Source of the DNA: Lentinus brumalis
Taxonomy: Eukaryota > Basidiomycota > Agaricomycetes > Polyporales > Polyporaceae
Length of the DNA: 64,000 bases
NCBI GenBank assembly: GCA_001792895.1
Contig: MARA01000035.1
Location: forward strand, 310,001-374,000
Direction: 5' to 3'
Position numbers and translations under genes: made by a program. Below the pieces are notes generated by a model, which worked only from the letters and a program-made list of their open reading frames with translations, made no database searches and was not told where the DNA came from. Positions 1 through 11,232 of this stretch are shown in pieces (position 1 is the stretch's first letter; each line of letters opens with the position of its first letter).

Positions 1-2627
1 CCTCATTACGCCGCGTCGCCTCCCCACCGGCAGCTGGACGATGCGTTCCGCCTGAAGCTAAGTGGAAGGTTGGCGGCAACAGAACAGCTGTCACATAACC
101 GCAAGGTTCAGTGGCGTCCCTCTGATGATGGCAGTGGCAATTCGATGTCAGTGCGCAAACAAGGTGTGTCCAATAGCCCAGACGAGACTTTCCTTTGATG
201 GCGGTCCACGTGCACCTCAGCGGCCGGGACGTTCACTCGGTTCGCAGCAGTCAATGCATCCCCGAACTTCTCTCTGATGGTGGCGCGACGCATGGGCGTT
301 GGAAGCAGTGGACGGACGTTTTCCAAGTTCGAGGTCCGAGTCAGCGCGCGGCGCGGCACTCCGCTCAAGAGGCAGCTCTCTGGTCGTTCCAGCCCTGGCT
401 TCGCCTTCCGAATATTCGAGTACGAAGTGCGTGCGTCGGGACCGTGTGGTCTGCTTGTGACTATGACTGAACATACGAAACGAGTGCAGCCTCGCCCTCA
501 GCGTCTCCAGCATCAATCGCGCTCTGCGACCGGAGATTGGCAGGCGATACCTCATCTCCGCGGTCGTTCAATTTGTATTTTCCCCAGTTTGAAGTATCAC
601 ATGTGTCTATCTTGATCATATTGGGCACTCGCCCGTAGCGAAGACATGTCAAGACCAGCGGCACATACCGCGTACCGCGTATCCTCATGTTACGCAGGTC
701 CGCCACTCAGTCTTTAAGGTCCCGTACGCGTCAACTCCAGGCCTCGGTCTCCAGGTACACAGGTACACAAGTCCTACGTACGTCCAGTGACAGGAGATCC
801 ATATGTCGTGTCCATCGCCGCCATTGAAGTTGCGTAACATGTCAACTGCGCAGGGGAAGAGCGGGCGAGAGCCCTTGCACTCGGGCACTGCGGAGGCACC
901 ATCATCACCCGGGACTGACAACGGGCGTAGGGAGCACATGGCTGCTGAGCCCACCGCAGACGGTCGGCTGGCCCGCACCAATCCTTGCGGCCGCCACGAC
1001 TCAACGGGCGATGCGCACCCAATTGGGCGCGCTCTCGCGGCGCAGGAGTATGTGGCTCCGAAGGATGATACGGGGTGACCCCGCCTGTTGTGGACGCAGA
1101 CGAGCATGCGTCGGGCCAGTGTACTAGTGTAGGGATACTCGCGGGGAAGGGAAGGGAATGGCGATGAGAAACGGACTCGCCTGCTTTATAACCGCGGCCG
1201 CAGACGCGGAGTTGAGCCACCGCCACCCGCTTCCCGCTAGCCAAAGGTCGTTGTTCAGCCGGGTGGCACAAACGAGGACAACATGCGGCGGTGGCGGTAG
1301 GCTGTGGGGCGTTGTGCTCGGAGGGAGAAAGAGCTTGATGATGTTCTACAAGGTGTGTTTGCTCACGTCCTTTATACGGTGCCATGCGCTTCCGGGCGGG
1401 CGGTAGGATGACGCGCTGTGAGGGCAGAGATCCAGTCGATAAGGGGATGCTAGGCTGCATCGGTCGAAAACGCTCCGTCGGTAGAAGCAGGAACCGCACC
1501 TCGCGCTACTGACGCCGCCGCCGATGCGTCGTGAACGGATCGAAATGCGTTCGCTCAGCGCCGAGCCCTGCAAGCCGTAAATTGTATTATAATTGAGTCC
1601 CTGCAGCGGCTCGCCCTGCGTCCGATTTTTCGGCATTCTTCTGGCTTCTCGCTGGGAGGGCACGGTATGAGGCGGCGAGGATCAGCATCCTGGTGTGGCC
1701 GGAGCGTCAGCGGATGGAATAAGACGAGCGTATCTCTGAGAGGAGGTCTTCCAAGGGTCCCCACATGAACGTGTGACTTTGTATATAATATGCGCACGGG
1801 ACCATTGTCAGGAGCAAGTGGGCTAGCCGGTATCAGGGAGTGCAGATACGATAGGTAGCGCCAGGATCGCGAGACATGGCGTGCAAGAGTCGCCGACTTA
1901 CCGGTAGCATGGGTACCTTCAGCGCTACAAGAGCTACGACTCTCTGACCGCAGAAAAACATCATATGCGAGACTGCGCGAGGGCGGTGGTACTACACGGC
2001 ATCAGAGAGGAAAGCACGACTTACTGTCCCTTGTCGCTAGAGCTATGTGCGGGTCCATCCTATCGCCGCGCCGCAAAGGACAATCATCTCCGAAATTTGC
2101 ATTGCGATAGCAGTCGAGTGCTTCGACTTCCTGGACGCGTCATATGCAGCCATATCGAACAGTTTTCTAGAAGATGTCAACCGTAGCTGGGCCAGAGCAA
2201 TACCAGAGCAGACCAGAGCTTGCGCTGCGGGCGACCCTGTGATGCGTCCGGAGGAGCTGCAGCTCAAAGTGCGACGTCGTTACTTCCGGGGACGAGCTCT
2301 TACAAGCCGCTGACGCTGCACTCTTACATGCAGGGTCGAGACATCGAAGACTTACAAATGCAGAGTGATCAAGTGGGTTTACTCTACTGGACGCGTTGAC
2401 ACAACGCAGTACGAGGCATGATAGCAGAAATAGGAAGGCAGCATGCCATATATGGACTATGCACCTCCTCCGTGCCTGGGAGTAAGTTCAGCCGTGCTCC
2501 AGCAGTGTCGTCATTTCATTTTGAACCACTTACATGAGATAACCAACAATCCGCATCAGGCCCCTGTATATTCCTGAACTTCACCGTCACGTATACTTGC
2601 GGTTACGCAGGATCTAACGGACCACTC
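1..2627. other. No recognisable gene (about 2.6 kb)
   Basis: I see only short overlapping open frames on both strands. None has a recognisable domain, a plausible fungal exon-intron chain or a convincing composition. The longest, 774-1499 on the minus strand, is Pro/Arg/Ser-rich and looks like chance coding in GC-rich DNA. It may hold the upstream region of the gene that starts at 2628, or diverged non-coding sequence. I see no tRNA, LTR or tandem array here. Confidence 0.5.
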
Positions 2628-3432
2628 ATGTCGAACACCGATCGCGACACAAACCACAACACTTCTGGCGGTAGTGCTTCGAAGCTACAGAAGCTGAAGT
2701 GAGTGCGAGATTGCCCTGATGATGTGACAACCAAGTGGAGACTTACCGCGAGCTGTAGGGGAACGACCGAGGTTATCCATGGTGAGTTCTCCCGCGTTTC
2801 CACACTCGGCAAAACATCATCACGGAGCGAGGGCCTCACTCCCAAGTCCAGCCCCGCTCGTACGCTGTACGCAGCCTCAAGCATCTCGCTGACCTGGCAT
2901 CACAGGCATCGGTGAGAACATCCGCGGCCGCTTCATGGATACGCTCGACTCGTCCACCAAGACCGGCGGAGGACACCCCGAGACGCACCAAGGGCGCCGC
3001 GAGGTCGAGGGCGGCCTGGCGAAGCTCACGGGCGGACCAGGCGTCGGCGGCGGCGCTCCGCGGTCGGAGACCCACCCCACGCACGCCCAGTCCAACAGCG
3101 CCTCGGACCGTGACGGAGATCACGGGCGTGGGCAGCGCGCACAGGAAGGGAACGCGCTTGGCCCGACGAGCGCGATGACGACTGGGTTTGGGAATGGTGG
3201 CCCGGAAGCTGCTGTTGCGGAGGCGCCATACCAGCAGCAGTATCCCGCTGGAGGGACGGGTGCGGCTGGGAGCGCGGCGGTGAGGGAGCAGGGGAACGAC
3301 CGCGACTTCGGGTATGCTGCGGCGCATTCGCAGAGGAACGAACCGCCTACGGCGGGAAAGCAGGGGAGCACGCCCGGGCCTGCGCCAGATCGATACTCTT
3401 TAGGAGGTCGGGGGCCCACACAGCTTCCGTAG
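2628..3432 (+). CDS. Small disordered fungal protein, paralogue of the 4106-4635 gene
   Basis: Three-exon model: 2628-2698, a 23-nt microexon 2759-2781, and 2906-3432. Introns start GTGAGT and end TAG or CAG. The total is 621 nt, giving 206 residues. The start ATG opens a Thr/Ser/Asn-rich leader. The microexon and the start of exon 3 encode a conserved stretch ending in HGIGENIRG, followed by a Gly/Pro/Gln-rich disordered tail. The paralogue on the opposite strand has the same exon layout, a 23-nt microexon and the matching GIGNNIRG motif, which strongly supports both models. I recognise this as a small fungal protein type of unknown role and assign no function. The splice sites were read by eye; the second intron (124 nt) is longer than its neighbours. 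Confidence 0.7.
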
Positions 3433-3780
3433 ACGAGGCGGATAGACTGCTCACCTCAATAGGCCGAGGTATGGTTCGCATGGTAGCATACTTACCTTCT
3501 ATATAATTGTGTATCACCAGTTTACACGAGTCGGTTTTCAGAGCTCTTATGTCCGGTGAGACTGCGACAATAAGTACTCAACCAGTTCAAGCACCTGCTT
3601 ACTTGCAAGAGCAATCGAGCAATCAACACAGACATCGGAGGCTAACATTATTGAGGAATCCAGATGGAAACCAGAGGAGGGCCTCACGATTACTGGCCCG
3701 GTGGCTGGAAGTCGACGAAGGTCGGCGCAAGGTGCAGTGTCTGCCGAGAATCGAATGTCCATTTGGATTCAAAGTGGGCA
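3433..3780. other. Intergenic, no gene seen
   Basis: This stretch lies between the stop of the small disordered-protein gene and a tRNA-Glu. Open frames crossing it also run through the tRNA and are not credible. It probably holds the 3' end of the upstream gene and the tRNA 5' flank. Confidence 0.5.
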
Positions 3781-3852
3781 TCCGATATGGTGTAGTGGCT
3801 AACATTATCGCCTCTCACGCGATAGCCCGGGGTTCGATTCCCCGTGTCGGAA
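3781..3852 (+). tRNA. tRNA-Glu (anticodon CUC)
   Basis: A 72-nt cloverleaf can be folded by eye. The acceptor stem TCCGATA pairs with TGTCGGA (one T-G pair) and the discriminator base is A. The anticodon stem ATCGC/GCGAT encloses the loop CTCTCAC, whose central triplet CTC reads GAG codons. The T arm CGGGG/CCCCG encloses TTCGATT, which also supplies the internal B box. There is no intron and no encoded CCA. A T-rich run about 20 nt downstream can serve as the Pol III terminator. The sequence is identical to the copy at 49318-49389. Confidence 0.97.
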
Positions 3853-4105
3853 TGTGGAACGGTCTCATGAAGAGTTTTCTTTGGCAAGTCTAGATCTGTT
3901 GTGGCGTGCGCGAAGCCACCACCATATATTGACACAACGTATACGCAACCAGATACAACTTTTTGTGCATTCCAACTGACCCTTCTGATATACAAGTGGG
4001 TTGTGATACAACGGTGATGCAATCTTGTCATACAGTATCATACATTCGTCCACCCATGTGTCCACCCATGCCGTCGTTCCCAACATTCATCACAGGCCGT
4101 TCCCC
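3853..4105. other. tRNA 3' flank, no gene seen
   Basis: This holds the T-rich Pol III stop after the tRNA and the presumed 3' end of the minus-strand gene whose stop codon is at 4106. Confidence 0.4.
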
Positions 4106-4635
4106 TCAAAGGGAGCCCTGTGCATTGCGCGGGGGCAGAGGCGGCGCAGCAGTCGCCGTCGTCGTCGGCGGCGGCGGCGCGTGCCCCGTAGAGCCCGTGG
4201 TCGCGGCCGTCGAGCTTGTTGTGTTCGCGACGCCATGGCTGCCGGCCTCCATCCGCTGGACGCCCTCCTCAGTCTGCTTGCGCCCGACCTCGGCCTCGGT
4301 GGAGTGGCGGGGGCCCGTGCCGGTTGCGGAGTCGACGAAATCCATCGCGTTTCCGCGGATGTTGTTGCCGATGCCTGTGGTACGTACGCCATGGTCAGCG
4401 AACGATGTCCTCACGTGTGAGTATAACGACGAGCTGCGCGTGAGACTCGGAGCTGCAGCGATGTGTTACAAACCTTGGACGGTCTCAAAGGCTCCCCTGC
4501 GAGCGTGGTCGTCAGCAACAGCATTTCTGTGGACTGTGCGTGCCGAGAGGGTGCTTACCTCACTGCGGTACCAAGGCCGCCGCCGACGGATGCCCCGCGG
4601 CTCTGGTTTCCGTTCGTCGAAGGATTGGAAGACAT
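4106..4635 (-). CDS. Small disordered fungal protein with a 23-nt microexon
   Basis: Three-exon model on the minus strand: 4559-4635, microexon 4474-4496 (23 nt) and 4106-4374. Introns begin GTAAGC and GTTTGT and end CAG. The total is 369 nt, giving 122 residues. The microexon encodes GAFETVQ and exon 3 opens with GIGNNIRGNAMDFVDS. The rest is Glu-rich, then Ala/Thr/Pro-rich and probably disordered. It is paralogous to the gene at 2628-3432, whose microexon has the same length and splice phase. The two genes are convergent, with a tRNA-Glu between them. The role is unknown. Confidence 0.7.
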
Positions 4636-4870
4636 GGTCTATGCGTCGAGAGTACCTTCTAGCTAGGTAGTAGGACTTGGATGAAGAGTGGGGGGACGTC
4701 CCAATGTCAGTGACATATTATATACCCACGCACACATGGCTGCGCCAGAGCACTCCACCTACGGGGAGAGGACCTCGTCGATGACACATGTAACAAAGTG
4801 GTTCAAGATGAATGACGTCAGTCAAACTTGGTGGGATGCCAAAACAAAAACATAGACAGCAGACTGGTAA
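4636..4870. other. Intergenic between the small gene and a tRNA
   Basis: This is the probable promoter side of the minus-strand gene and the 3' side of the minus-strand tRNA. On the minus strand, T runs just beyond the tRNA (RC of 4845-4858) fit a Pol III terminator. No gene seen. Confidence 0.4.
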
Positions 4871-4942
4871 TTCCGACACGGGGAATCGAACCCCGGGCTA
4901 TCGCGTGAGAGGCGAAAATGTTAGCCACTACACCATATCGGA
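4871..4942 (-). tRNA. tRNA-Glu (anticodon CUC), variant copy
   Basis: Reverse complement of this 72-nt segment gives the same tRNA-Glu(CUC) as the other two copies except for one base. Position 27, the first base of the anticodon stem, is T instead of A, which gives a T-T mismatch with position 43. All other stems, the anticodon loop and the internal promoter boxes are intact, so the gene is probably still expressible. Confidence 0.95.
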
Positions 4943-5131
4943 CATTACAAGGTGTACCTACCGTGCAAACTAACAGGAGAATGTTCGTTCGACGAGTCCT
5001 CCCAAGTCCTCTCAGACTGGAGTCTGTACACATAAGTACAACCTTCACGTTCTCTCCTCTCATCGTCGCTCGCGGATCCGTCCGACCCAGTCCAATCTAG
5101 CATAGTAGCCTCAACCTTCGCAATTGCAAGG

Positions 5132-6373
5132 ATGTCCGAAGATATGGCCAGCTCGTCGTATCCACCACCTCCTGGTGTTAACAGCGGCCCCTCAGCCGGA
5201 GGACTGAAGGTACGCCGAAACCGACGCGCAGTTAGTAATTAGCTACCGTGCTGATTTTGTGAGGTGTAGCCCTCTACCTCTGGCCCTCGTGGTACCCGAT
5301 ACAAGGAGAAGTCAGTGATGTGGACGCTTCATTGTGTGGTGGGTCGGGATTGATGGCGTATAGGTTCCAAGGATTGCGAGAGAAGTATGACCAGGTCACC
5401 GCGGTTCGTCTCATCCTCCTCTGCATGGCGTATATAACCTGACTGCAGGGCGAACAGACTCACGCAGAGTACGAGCGCGCCCTCGCACGCGCAGACGAGA
5501 AGCTCAAGAGGCTGCAAGAGGAGTGCAAGTACGTCCCTTTCCCACCGTCTCCTCGTCCACCTCCCCAACACGCCGTTCACGACGCAGCCCCGCACCCACA
5601 GTCTCCTCCTAGACGCAGTCGACATCGCCGTCCCCGCACAACCCACCCTCCTCCACTACCTCGCGCGCGACCCCATCCCGCCCCAGTACTACTCCTACAC
5701 CATCCCCGTCCCGCCCGCGGGCATCGAGGGCCCGCCTCCCCCAATTCACCAAGCGGGCCCGGTGCCCTCACACGCCCCCTCGCCTCCCCAGCACCCGATA
5801 CACATGATGACGCACGCGCCCCAGCACGCTCACGGGCACCCGCATCCACACGCACACGCCCATGGACCGCCACCTCCGCAACATCCGATGCACGCTCCTC
5901 CCATGCATCAGGTGCACTCGGAGCCGGCGCAGCGCTTGCAGCCGATACATGGGTTCGCGGTCGAGCAGCTCGCGCCGCCGCCGCAGGAGCCGGCCCCGGT
6001 AGGACGCAGCCAGAGTCAAGGCAATGCTCGCCCTGCACCCTCTCCGGCGCCCAAGCGCGGACGTGGGCGGGGACGTGGGAGAGGCCGGGGAAGGGGTGCG
6101 GCGGCGAACGGACATGCGAATGGGGAGAATGGTCGGGTGAGTTCGCTCAGTATGTCTGTCGTTGGCTGTAGTGCTGAGGAGTTGATTGGTAGTGATACGT
6201 GTTCGACGATCTGCCCGCTCTGGCTTTCTGCTGGCTGTGTAAACCTGACTTGTGTGTATGTGTATCTTACTTTGCTCTGCTATCGCTGTCATGGATACCC
6301 CTTCGAAATGCGCGCGGTCGTTTCTACGGCCTCTTCAGGTATGCACGACTACAGTGACGTAGGCGCTTATTGA
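5132..6373 (+). CDS. Coiled-coil protein with His/Pro-rich region and RG-rich C-terminus (model incomplete)
   Basis: Exon 1 (5132-5209) starts at ATG and encodes a Ser/Pro-rich leader ending GGLK. A downstream exon ending near 5528 encodes a Glu/Lys-rich coiled coil (QTHAEYERALARADEKLK). It is followed by an exon from about 5601 to 6136 with LLLDAVDIAVPAQP, a Pro/His-rich low-complexity part rich in HPH and HAHG, and a basic RGRGRG run. A GTGAGT donor follows at 6137. A further piece near 5366 (FQGLREKYDQ) probably belongs too, but I could not fit its reading phase. The true 3' end is unsettled; 6373 is only the end of the unspliced frame. The RG run suggests nucleic-acid or chromatin contact. 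I do not recognise the family. Confidence 0.5.
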
Positions 6374-6823
6374 AGCTTCCTCCGCCAACGCAAGACGAAT
6401 CCGGACGACCACGCTCGATCTGGTCCCTCAACCCGTCGAAGACCACGCGGAGTTTCAACGCGACCTCACTTAGTATAAGATGTCGGCGCACACATCGAGG
6501 ACCCTTCTGCCCCCCCAACTCCTCGTTTTCCCTTCGTCTTCCCTGATGCTGGCAGATTCAGACGCGGATCTGCGACGCCTATAGCCAGCAAGCCCGACCG
6601 AGAAAACACCTCTACTCACGTCGTACGTTCTTGCCTCAGGTCGGCAACGCAATTCTACCGTATTCGCAATGCCTCTCTCTCTCCTCGATACAGGTTTGTC
6701 AGGTTTGTCGGATGTGAGCTATGTCTTTGTGGACGCAGCCGCCCGAGTGCTGACTGCCAGCGAACAACTTTCGAACTCAGCCGGTCCCACTGAGACATAC
6801 GTCCATTCTTCCCTTGCGAGCTG
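6374..6823. other. Intergenic, no gene seen
   Basis: I see no convincing reading frame. It lies between the 3' end of the coiled-coil protein gene and the start of the decayed AIM9-like gene, so it may include the latter's old promoter. Confidence 0.4.
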
Positions 6824-7976
6824 ATGCGTCTTCCAGAGTGTATTCCTCGCTCATGGGCTCCACGCCGGTCGCCCCGTTTACAGATCTTGCTCGCGAAGAT
6901 ACATCCTTCTCGAGCGTACAGCGGCAGCTCGCCCGATCGAGAGACTCTTTTTGCGCATACAACCCACCGATGGTTCTGCAATAACGAGAAACGTGCGTCC
7001 TTTCAAGTTCTGGTAGCCCTCCGACTCCCTCATGTTGTACTCTGCACAGACCGTCAACTTCGATACACGCCGTTCAACGTCGACGCCTTAGAAGAGATAG
7101 CCTGTCGTACCGTCGGTGTCCGACGGTGCCTATCGTGTTCCAAGTTAGGCGAAGGTATGTCAAGTTCGTAGCTTTCCTTGGTGCCAACCTATCTCATGCC
7201 TCCGCAACTACAGGTTCCTGGAACAAGATGCTCTTGTTACGCTTCGACAACGACGTGCAAGCAATCGTGCGCATTCCGTGCCCGCTCGTTGGCGATGTCG
7301 GTCGTGCCACTGCAAGCGAGGCTGCTACCCTGACGTACGTATATGAGCGCTGGACAGACCCAAGCATACCGAAGCCGCCTCGAGTGCTAGCCTGGGACGC
7401 GTCTCAAGACAATCCAGTCAAGACGCCTTACATGATCCTGGACTATATCCCTGGCGTCCCACTCCAGTCGCGGTGGAGCTACATCAAGGGTGAAACCGTT
7501 CCCCAAGTGTTGTTCGGTATATGGCACCTCGAGAAGTCTGCTCTCCCATCATTTCGCCCACAGCGGCTCGTTGTACTTTGCGGATGACAAGTACATCTCC
7601 GATGAGATGCGCGCTCGTCAGCTGTATCGAGCAATTGCATCCGAAACTTGCGACCAAGGATCGGATCGGGCCCACAGCCAATAGAGCGTGGTGGCGAGGT
7701 GCATATGCTACTATCGACGCGGATCGTGGGCCATGTAAGTCCCTTGCATTGTGTGCTTCGACGGTCCTTCCGCTGACGCGTTCTACAGGGCCCGACTTTG
7801 AGAGCATGCTTAAAAGCGCAGCTAGACTCCAGCTTGACGCTATCAGCACGGGCGTCGCAGATATTTATTTTCCATCCACTCGCTCGGTTCCGTCTGATAA
7901 TCCCGCACCTCCGTCGCCTCCTGGAGGTGTGCATCCGCATTTGACTCTCTTCAAGATTACTGTGCCTCCCAGACAC
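6824..7976 (+). pseudogene. Decayed AIM9-like aminoglycoside-phosphotransferase-fold protein
   Basis: Exon 1 (6824-6992) has an Arg-rich leader that could be a mitochondrial presequence, then LFAHTTHRWF. Exon 2 (7050-7154) has LRYTPFNVDALEEIACR, and exon 3 from 7214 has VRIPCPLVGD and the PGVPL motif. These are hallmarks of the fungal AIM9/APH kinase-like family. The frame then breaks at least three times: near 7525-7545 before HSGSLYFADD, near 7640 before RIGPTANR, and near 7905 before HLRRLLEVCIRI, which ends at a stop. The catalytic HxDxHxxN region typical of the family is not found. One intron near 7736-7788 is still recognisable. I infer a pseudogene, because three or more breaks plus loss of the catalytic end are too many for sequencing noise. 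Confidence 0.75.
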
Positions 7977-8340
7977 TAGGCGATGTCCCAGGCTTTCGAG
8001 GCCTCATCTCCTCGCCTATATGGGCGCTTGTCCCGCTGGTCAGGCGTGGTCATCGCTTCGTGTTCCTCCAGCTCAAAATTACCATATATAGTAATTAACA
8101 TGAGAAATATCATAGCAGGCTCACTCTTGCATCTTTGCCTTGGTGTCGGGCAGGCGGAAGCGCAAGAACAGCTTCGAGGCAGACCCCGAGGGTTCTGCAC
8201 TCGCTACTGCACTCTCGTCAAGGTCAGCCTCTGCCCGTTTGCGCTTCCGTGTGTTTGGCACCTTCCCGCTCGTGTCTGACTTCCCGCTTGCCCCAGCTCC
8301 CGTGTTCTTCGTGTCTGCTGCTGGCACATCAACCACCCTC

Positions 8341-8409
8341 CCCTTTGCCGCTCCCTTTGCCGCTCCCTTTGCCGCTCCCTTTGCCGCTCCCTTTGCCGGC
8401 CCCTTTGCC
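8341..8409. repeat. 12-bp tandem repeat inside the transposase coding end
   Basis: About five copies of the unit ccctttgccgct run head to tail, the last ones diverging. On the minus strand this encodes the KGAA repeats of the DDE transposase C-terminus. The unit length is a multiple of three, so copy-number change would keep the frame. Confidence 0.85.
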
Positions 8410-10772
8410 TTTGCGGCGTCCTTTGCCTGTGCAGCCTTCGAGACCTGAGCAGGCGGTTTCTTCTTACGACAACCTTTGTCAGTTACACGAGCCTCGGCAT
8501 CTGTTTGATGTACCGCATGGTTGATCCCCCCAGCGACCGCGATGTTCGGGAGGAATATGGATGTGTGTGATGCTGCCGGCAGACTCGGAAGGGGTCCGGT
8601 AGGTGCCGAGGACATCGGGGTGGGGGAACTGCGGTGACGCAAGTGGAGGGGGCAGCGGAATATGCAGCAGTTGTACTGGTAGACAGGCTGAGAGTCGGTG
8701 CGCCAAGGACGGCAGCTGTTGTGCAGTCTGCCATCTGTGCTGGGGCATCCAGAGCTGCTGGTGGGAGTACTGCACTGGAGGATGACGTGCACGTCGTGGA
8801 CGTCAACTGGGTACTACCTGTGAGAGTCGCTACTATCAGTAAGTTGCGTAGCACGATAATCAATGTACGCACTGGATTCCACAGACTCAAAGTCGGCATC
8901 AGCACTTACTGCGCTCACGAACTCGCCATCAGGACCAATCTCGGCATCGTCAGGCTGGGTGCGTGGTTCAAGTTCCTGGAAGTGAGCGCGTGCTATAGTG
9001 TCAGGTCCAAGGGAAAGATCATCATCGAAGTCCTGGCTGGATGATGATGAAGCCTCGGCATCTAGTGAGCCAGAGATGGCGTCGAGGCCGCCACCTAGAA
9101 ACTCCGCGGCGAAGACAGGATTGGTGGACGTCACAACTTTGAGCCGTTCAAGGGCGGCCGTGCTGGTCAGTGATTCGTACGATAGACTCCAATCCTTCAC
9201 TTTACACATCGCCCAGGCCTTCTTGATGATGTCAGGACGCTCGTCAAAATACTTCCAAACCTTGACAAGCCAATCAATCGACGCATTGCGGAGGGTCGGT
9301 AGATCGGTGGGGAGTTTGATCTCATCGGCCTTCTCTCCGGCCATCAGCTTGCGTGTCGCTGTGCCGACAAGGAAGTCAACGGCAGCCTGCTTGATGATGT
9401 GCTTGACAAGTCTCTGCAGACCAACGTCTGCCGGCTGGAATATTCCCGTGCCTGTCAAACAGATGAGTCTTCGCTACAGATCTTTGACTCCGTCACGGCA
9501 CTACTCACAGCCACCTGGTACAAAGATCAAGATCACCTTCACATGGGTCACCTTGAACCATGGGAGGAAGTCGTCGGGGTTTTTCTTCGCAATGTGCACA
9601 GGCCACACATCGATCAGAAAGATGCCCCACTCATCCTCAGAGAGCCCATTTGCGATACATTGGCGTACAAGAAACGGGTCTAGAGTCTCGAGGACCCACT
9701 GCAGACATATAATGGTTAGCAGATTGCGGTAGTGCAGAGCAGATAACTCACCTTCTTTGTTGTCTCCTTGGAGCTCCAGTGACGTGTGTCTCCGTGTGCG
9801 TAGGTGAATCCGAGAGTATCAGCTTCCTCACGACTGGCGGCCTTCTTAGACGGCAAACTCTCATCTGTGCATCCACCCCACACCGACTGGAATGGGAGCA
9901 TCTTGCCGTCGAGAGTCGACGCAACAACCACCGTCATCTGTGTTGTATGAAAGCTCATCAGTGAAGACATAGGATAGCTCAAACTGAGGAACACTTGCCT
10001 GTCGCTTCTCCTCGTGAGCGTGAACGGTGACATCTTTCGATCCTTTAACCTCGTAAGTCTGTTTGCCTGACGGCATGAGCACGACCCCAGTCTGGTCGGC
10101 ATTGACAATCATGCACGCCTTGATATTGTGATACTTGATAGCAAAGGCCATCCGGAGGAACGTGAGCTCACAGAGATCAGCCGCGTTGACGGGGACCTTG
10201 GCTGCCGCACGTGTCCCCTTGCGGCTGCTCCACTGCAACTCTTCCTGGACGAACCGGTGAACCCACGACGAAGACAGCTTGAAGCTGACTGGAGGGAGGA
10301 AAATCTGTGGCGCACGGAACTCAATGTGCGCACGGATCACCATGGTGACGAGCGGTGTCTGGACAACGATACCAGTCAGGCGCAGGGCACGAAGCTGAGT
10401 TGTTGCGCCGGTGACAATCTCAGGAAAACCAGCCTGACATGGAAAAACATGGTGAGACGAGCCGCAAGCAGTGAGGTAATTTCGGGGTACGTACCAACAC
10501 CTTGGATCGGGATGAAGTTCCTACTCGCCGACCAGCCGCAACGCGCTTCAGAGTCTTATCAGACCAGCCCGGTTCGCCGTTAGGACCAGGAGCGATCCAT
10601 CTGTGAAGCACCGAGACATGGAGACCTGAGAAGAGGGCAGAGTCGGTCCGACGGAGGCGAGCAACAATTTCCGTTGCCGACCAGTTCCCAACACGTATCT
10701 GGGCAGCCGTAATCTTCATCCAGAACACATGATCCTGCCAATGCAATCGGCGAGGAGCAGGTGGGGGCTCAG

Positions 10773-11173
10773 TGTGAGAAAACCGGTGCTTGACGAAGGA
10801 ACTTGACGATTGTCGAGGTCGAGGTCGAGCGGCCGGTAAACACGAGAGTCTTCAAGACACGAGCGATGAGTAGGAACGGTCGTCGTATCAAGAGAACTGG
10901 GGCCTCGGCGCCCCCAAACTACAGGTCTTATATACATGTCTAGAATAGCGTGCGTCATCGAGTATAGAAGACCAGAGAACGTCATGGAATGTAGAGTAAA
11001 CAAAGAAACAATGAGACAAGGGAATACAAAGAACCAAAGGGATGAAAGAAACAATGAGATGAAAGAGACAATGAGATGAAAGGAAGGCTACGTCATCTCG
11101 AGCCTCGAGGCTATGAGATGCGTGCCTGGGAGGTGAGTCCGAGAATGGCTATCGTGACGCCGGCATCCTTACA
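10773..11173 (-). repeat. 3' LTR of the minus-strand chromovirus
   Basis: A 401-bp LTR, TG...CA ended, apparently identical to the copy at 19300-19700. On the minus strand it contains TATATAA (RC of about 10927-10936), a candidate promoter TATA element. Plus-strand repeats of the type ACAATGAGA lie near 11000-11075. Confidence 0.95.
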
Positions 11174-11232
11174 TTCGCCCTCTAGGGCTTGCGTCAGTAA
11201 GTCCTACTCGCCGGCTCATGACAGCCTCGTAC

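Noticed and set aside
774..1499. 241-codon open frame on the minus strand
   Set aside because: Pro/Arg/Ser composition, no domain, overlapped by other chance frames in GC-rich sequence, no splice context.
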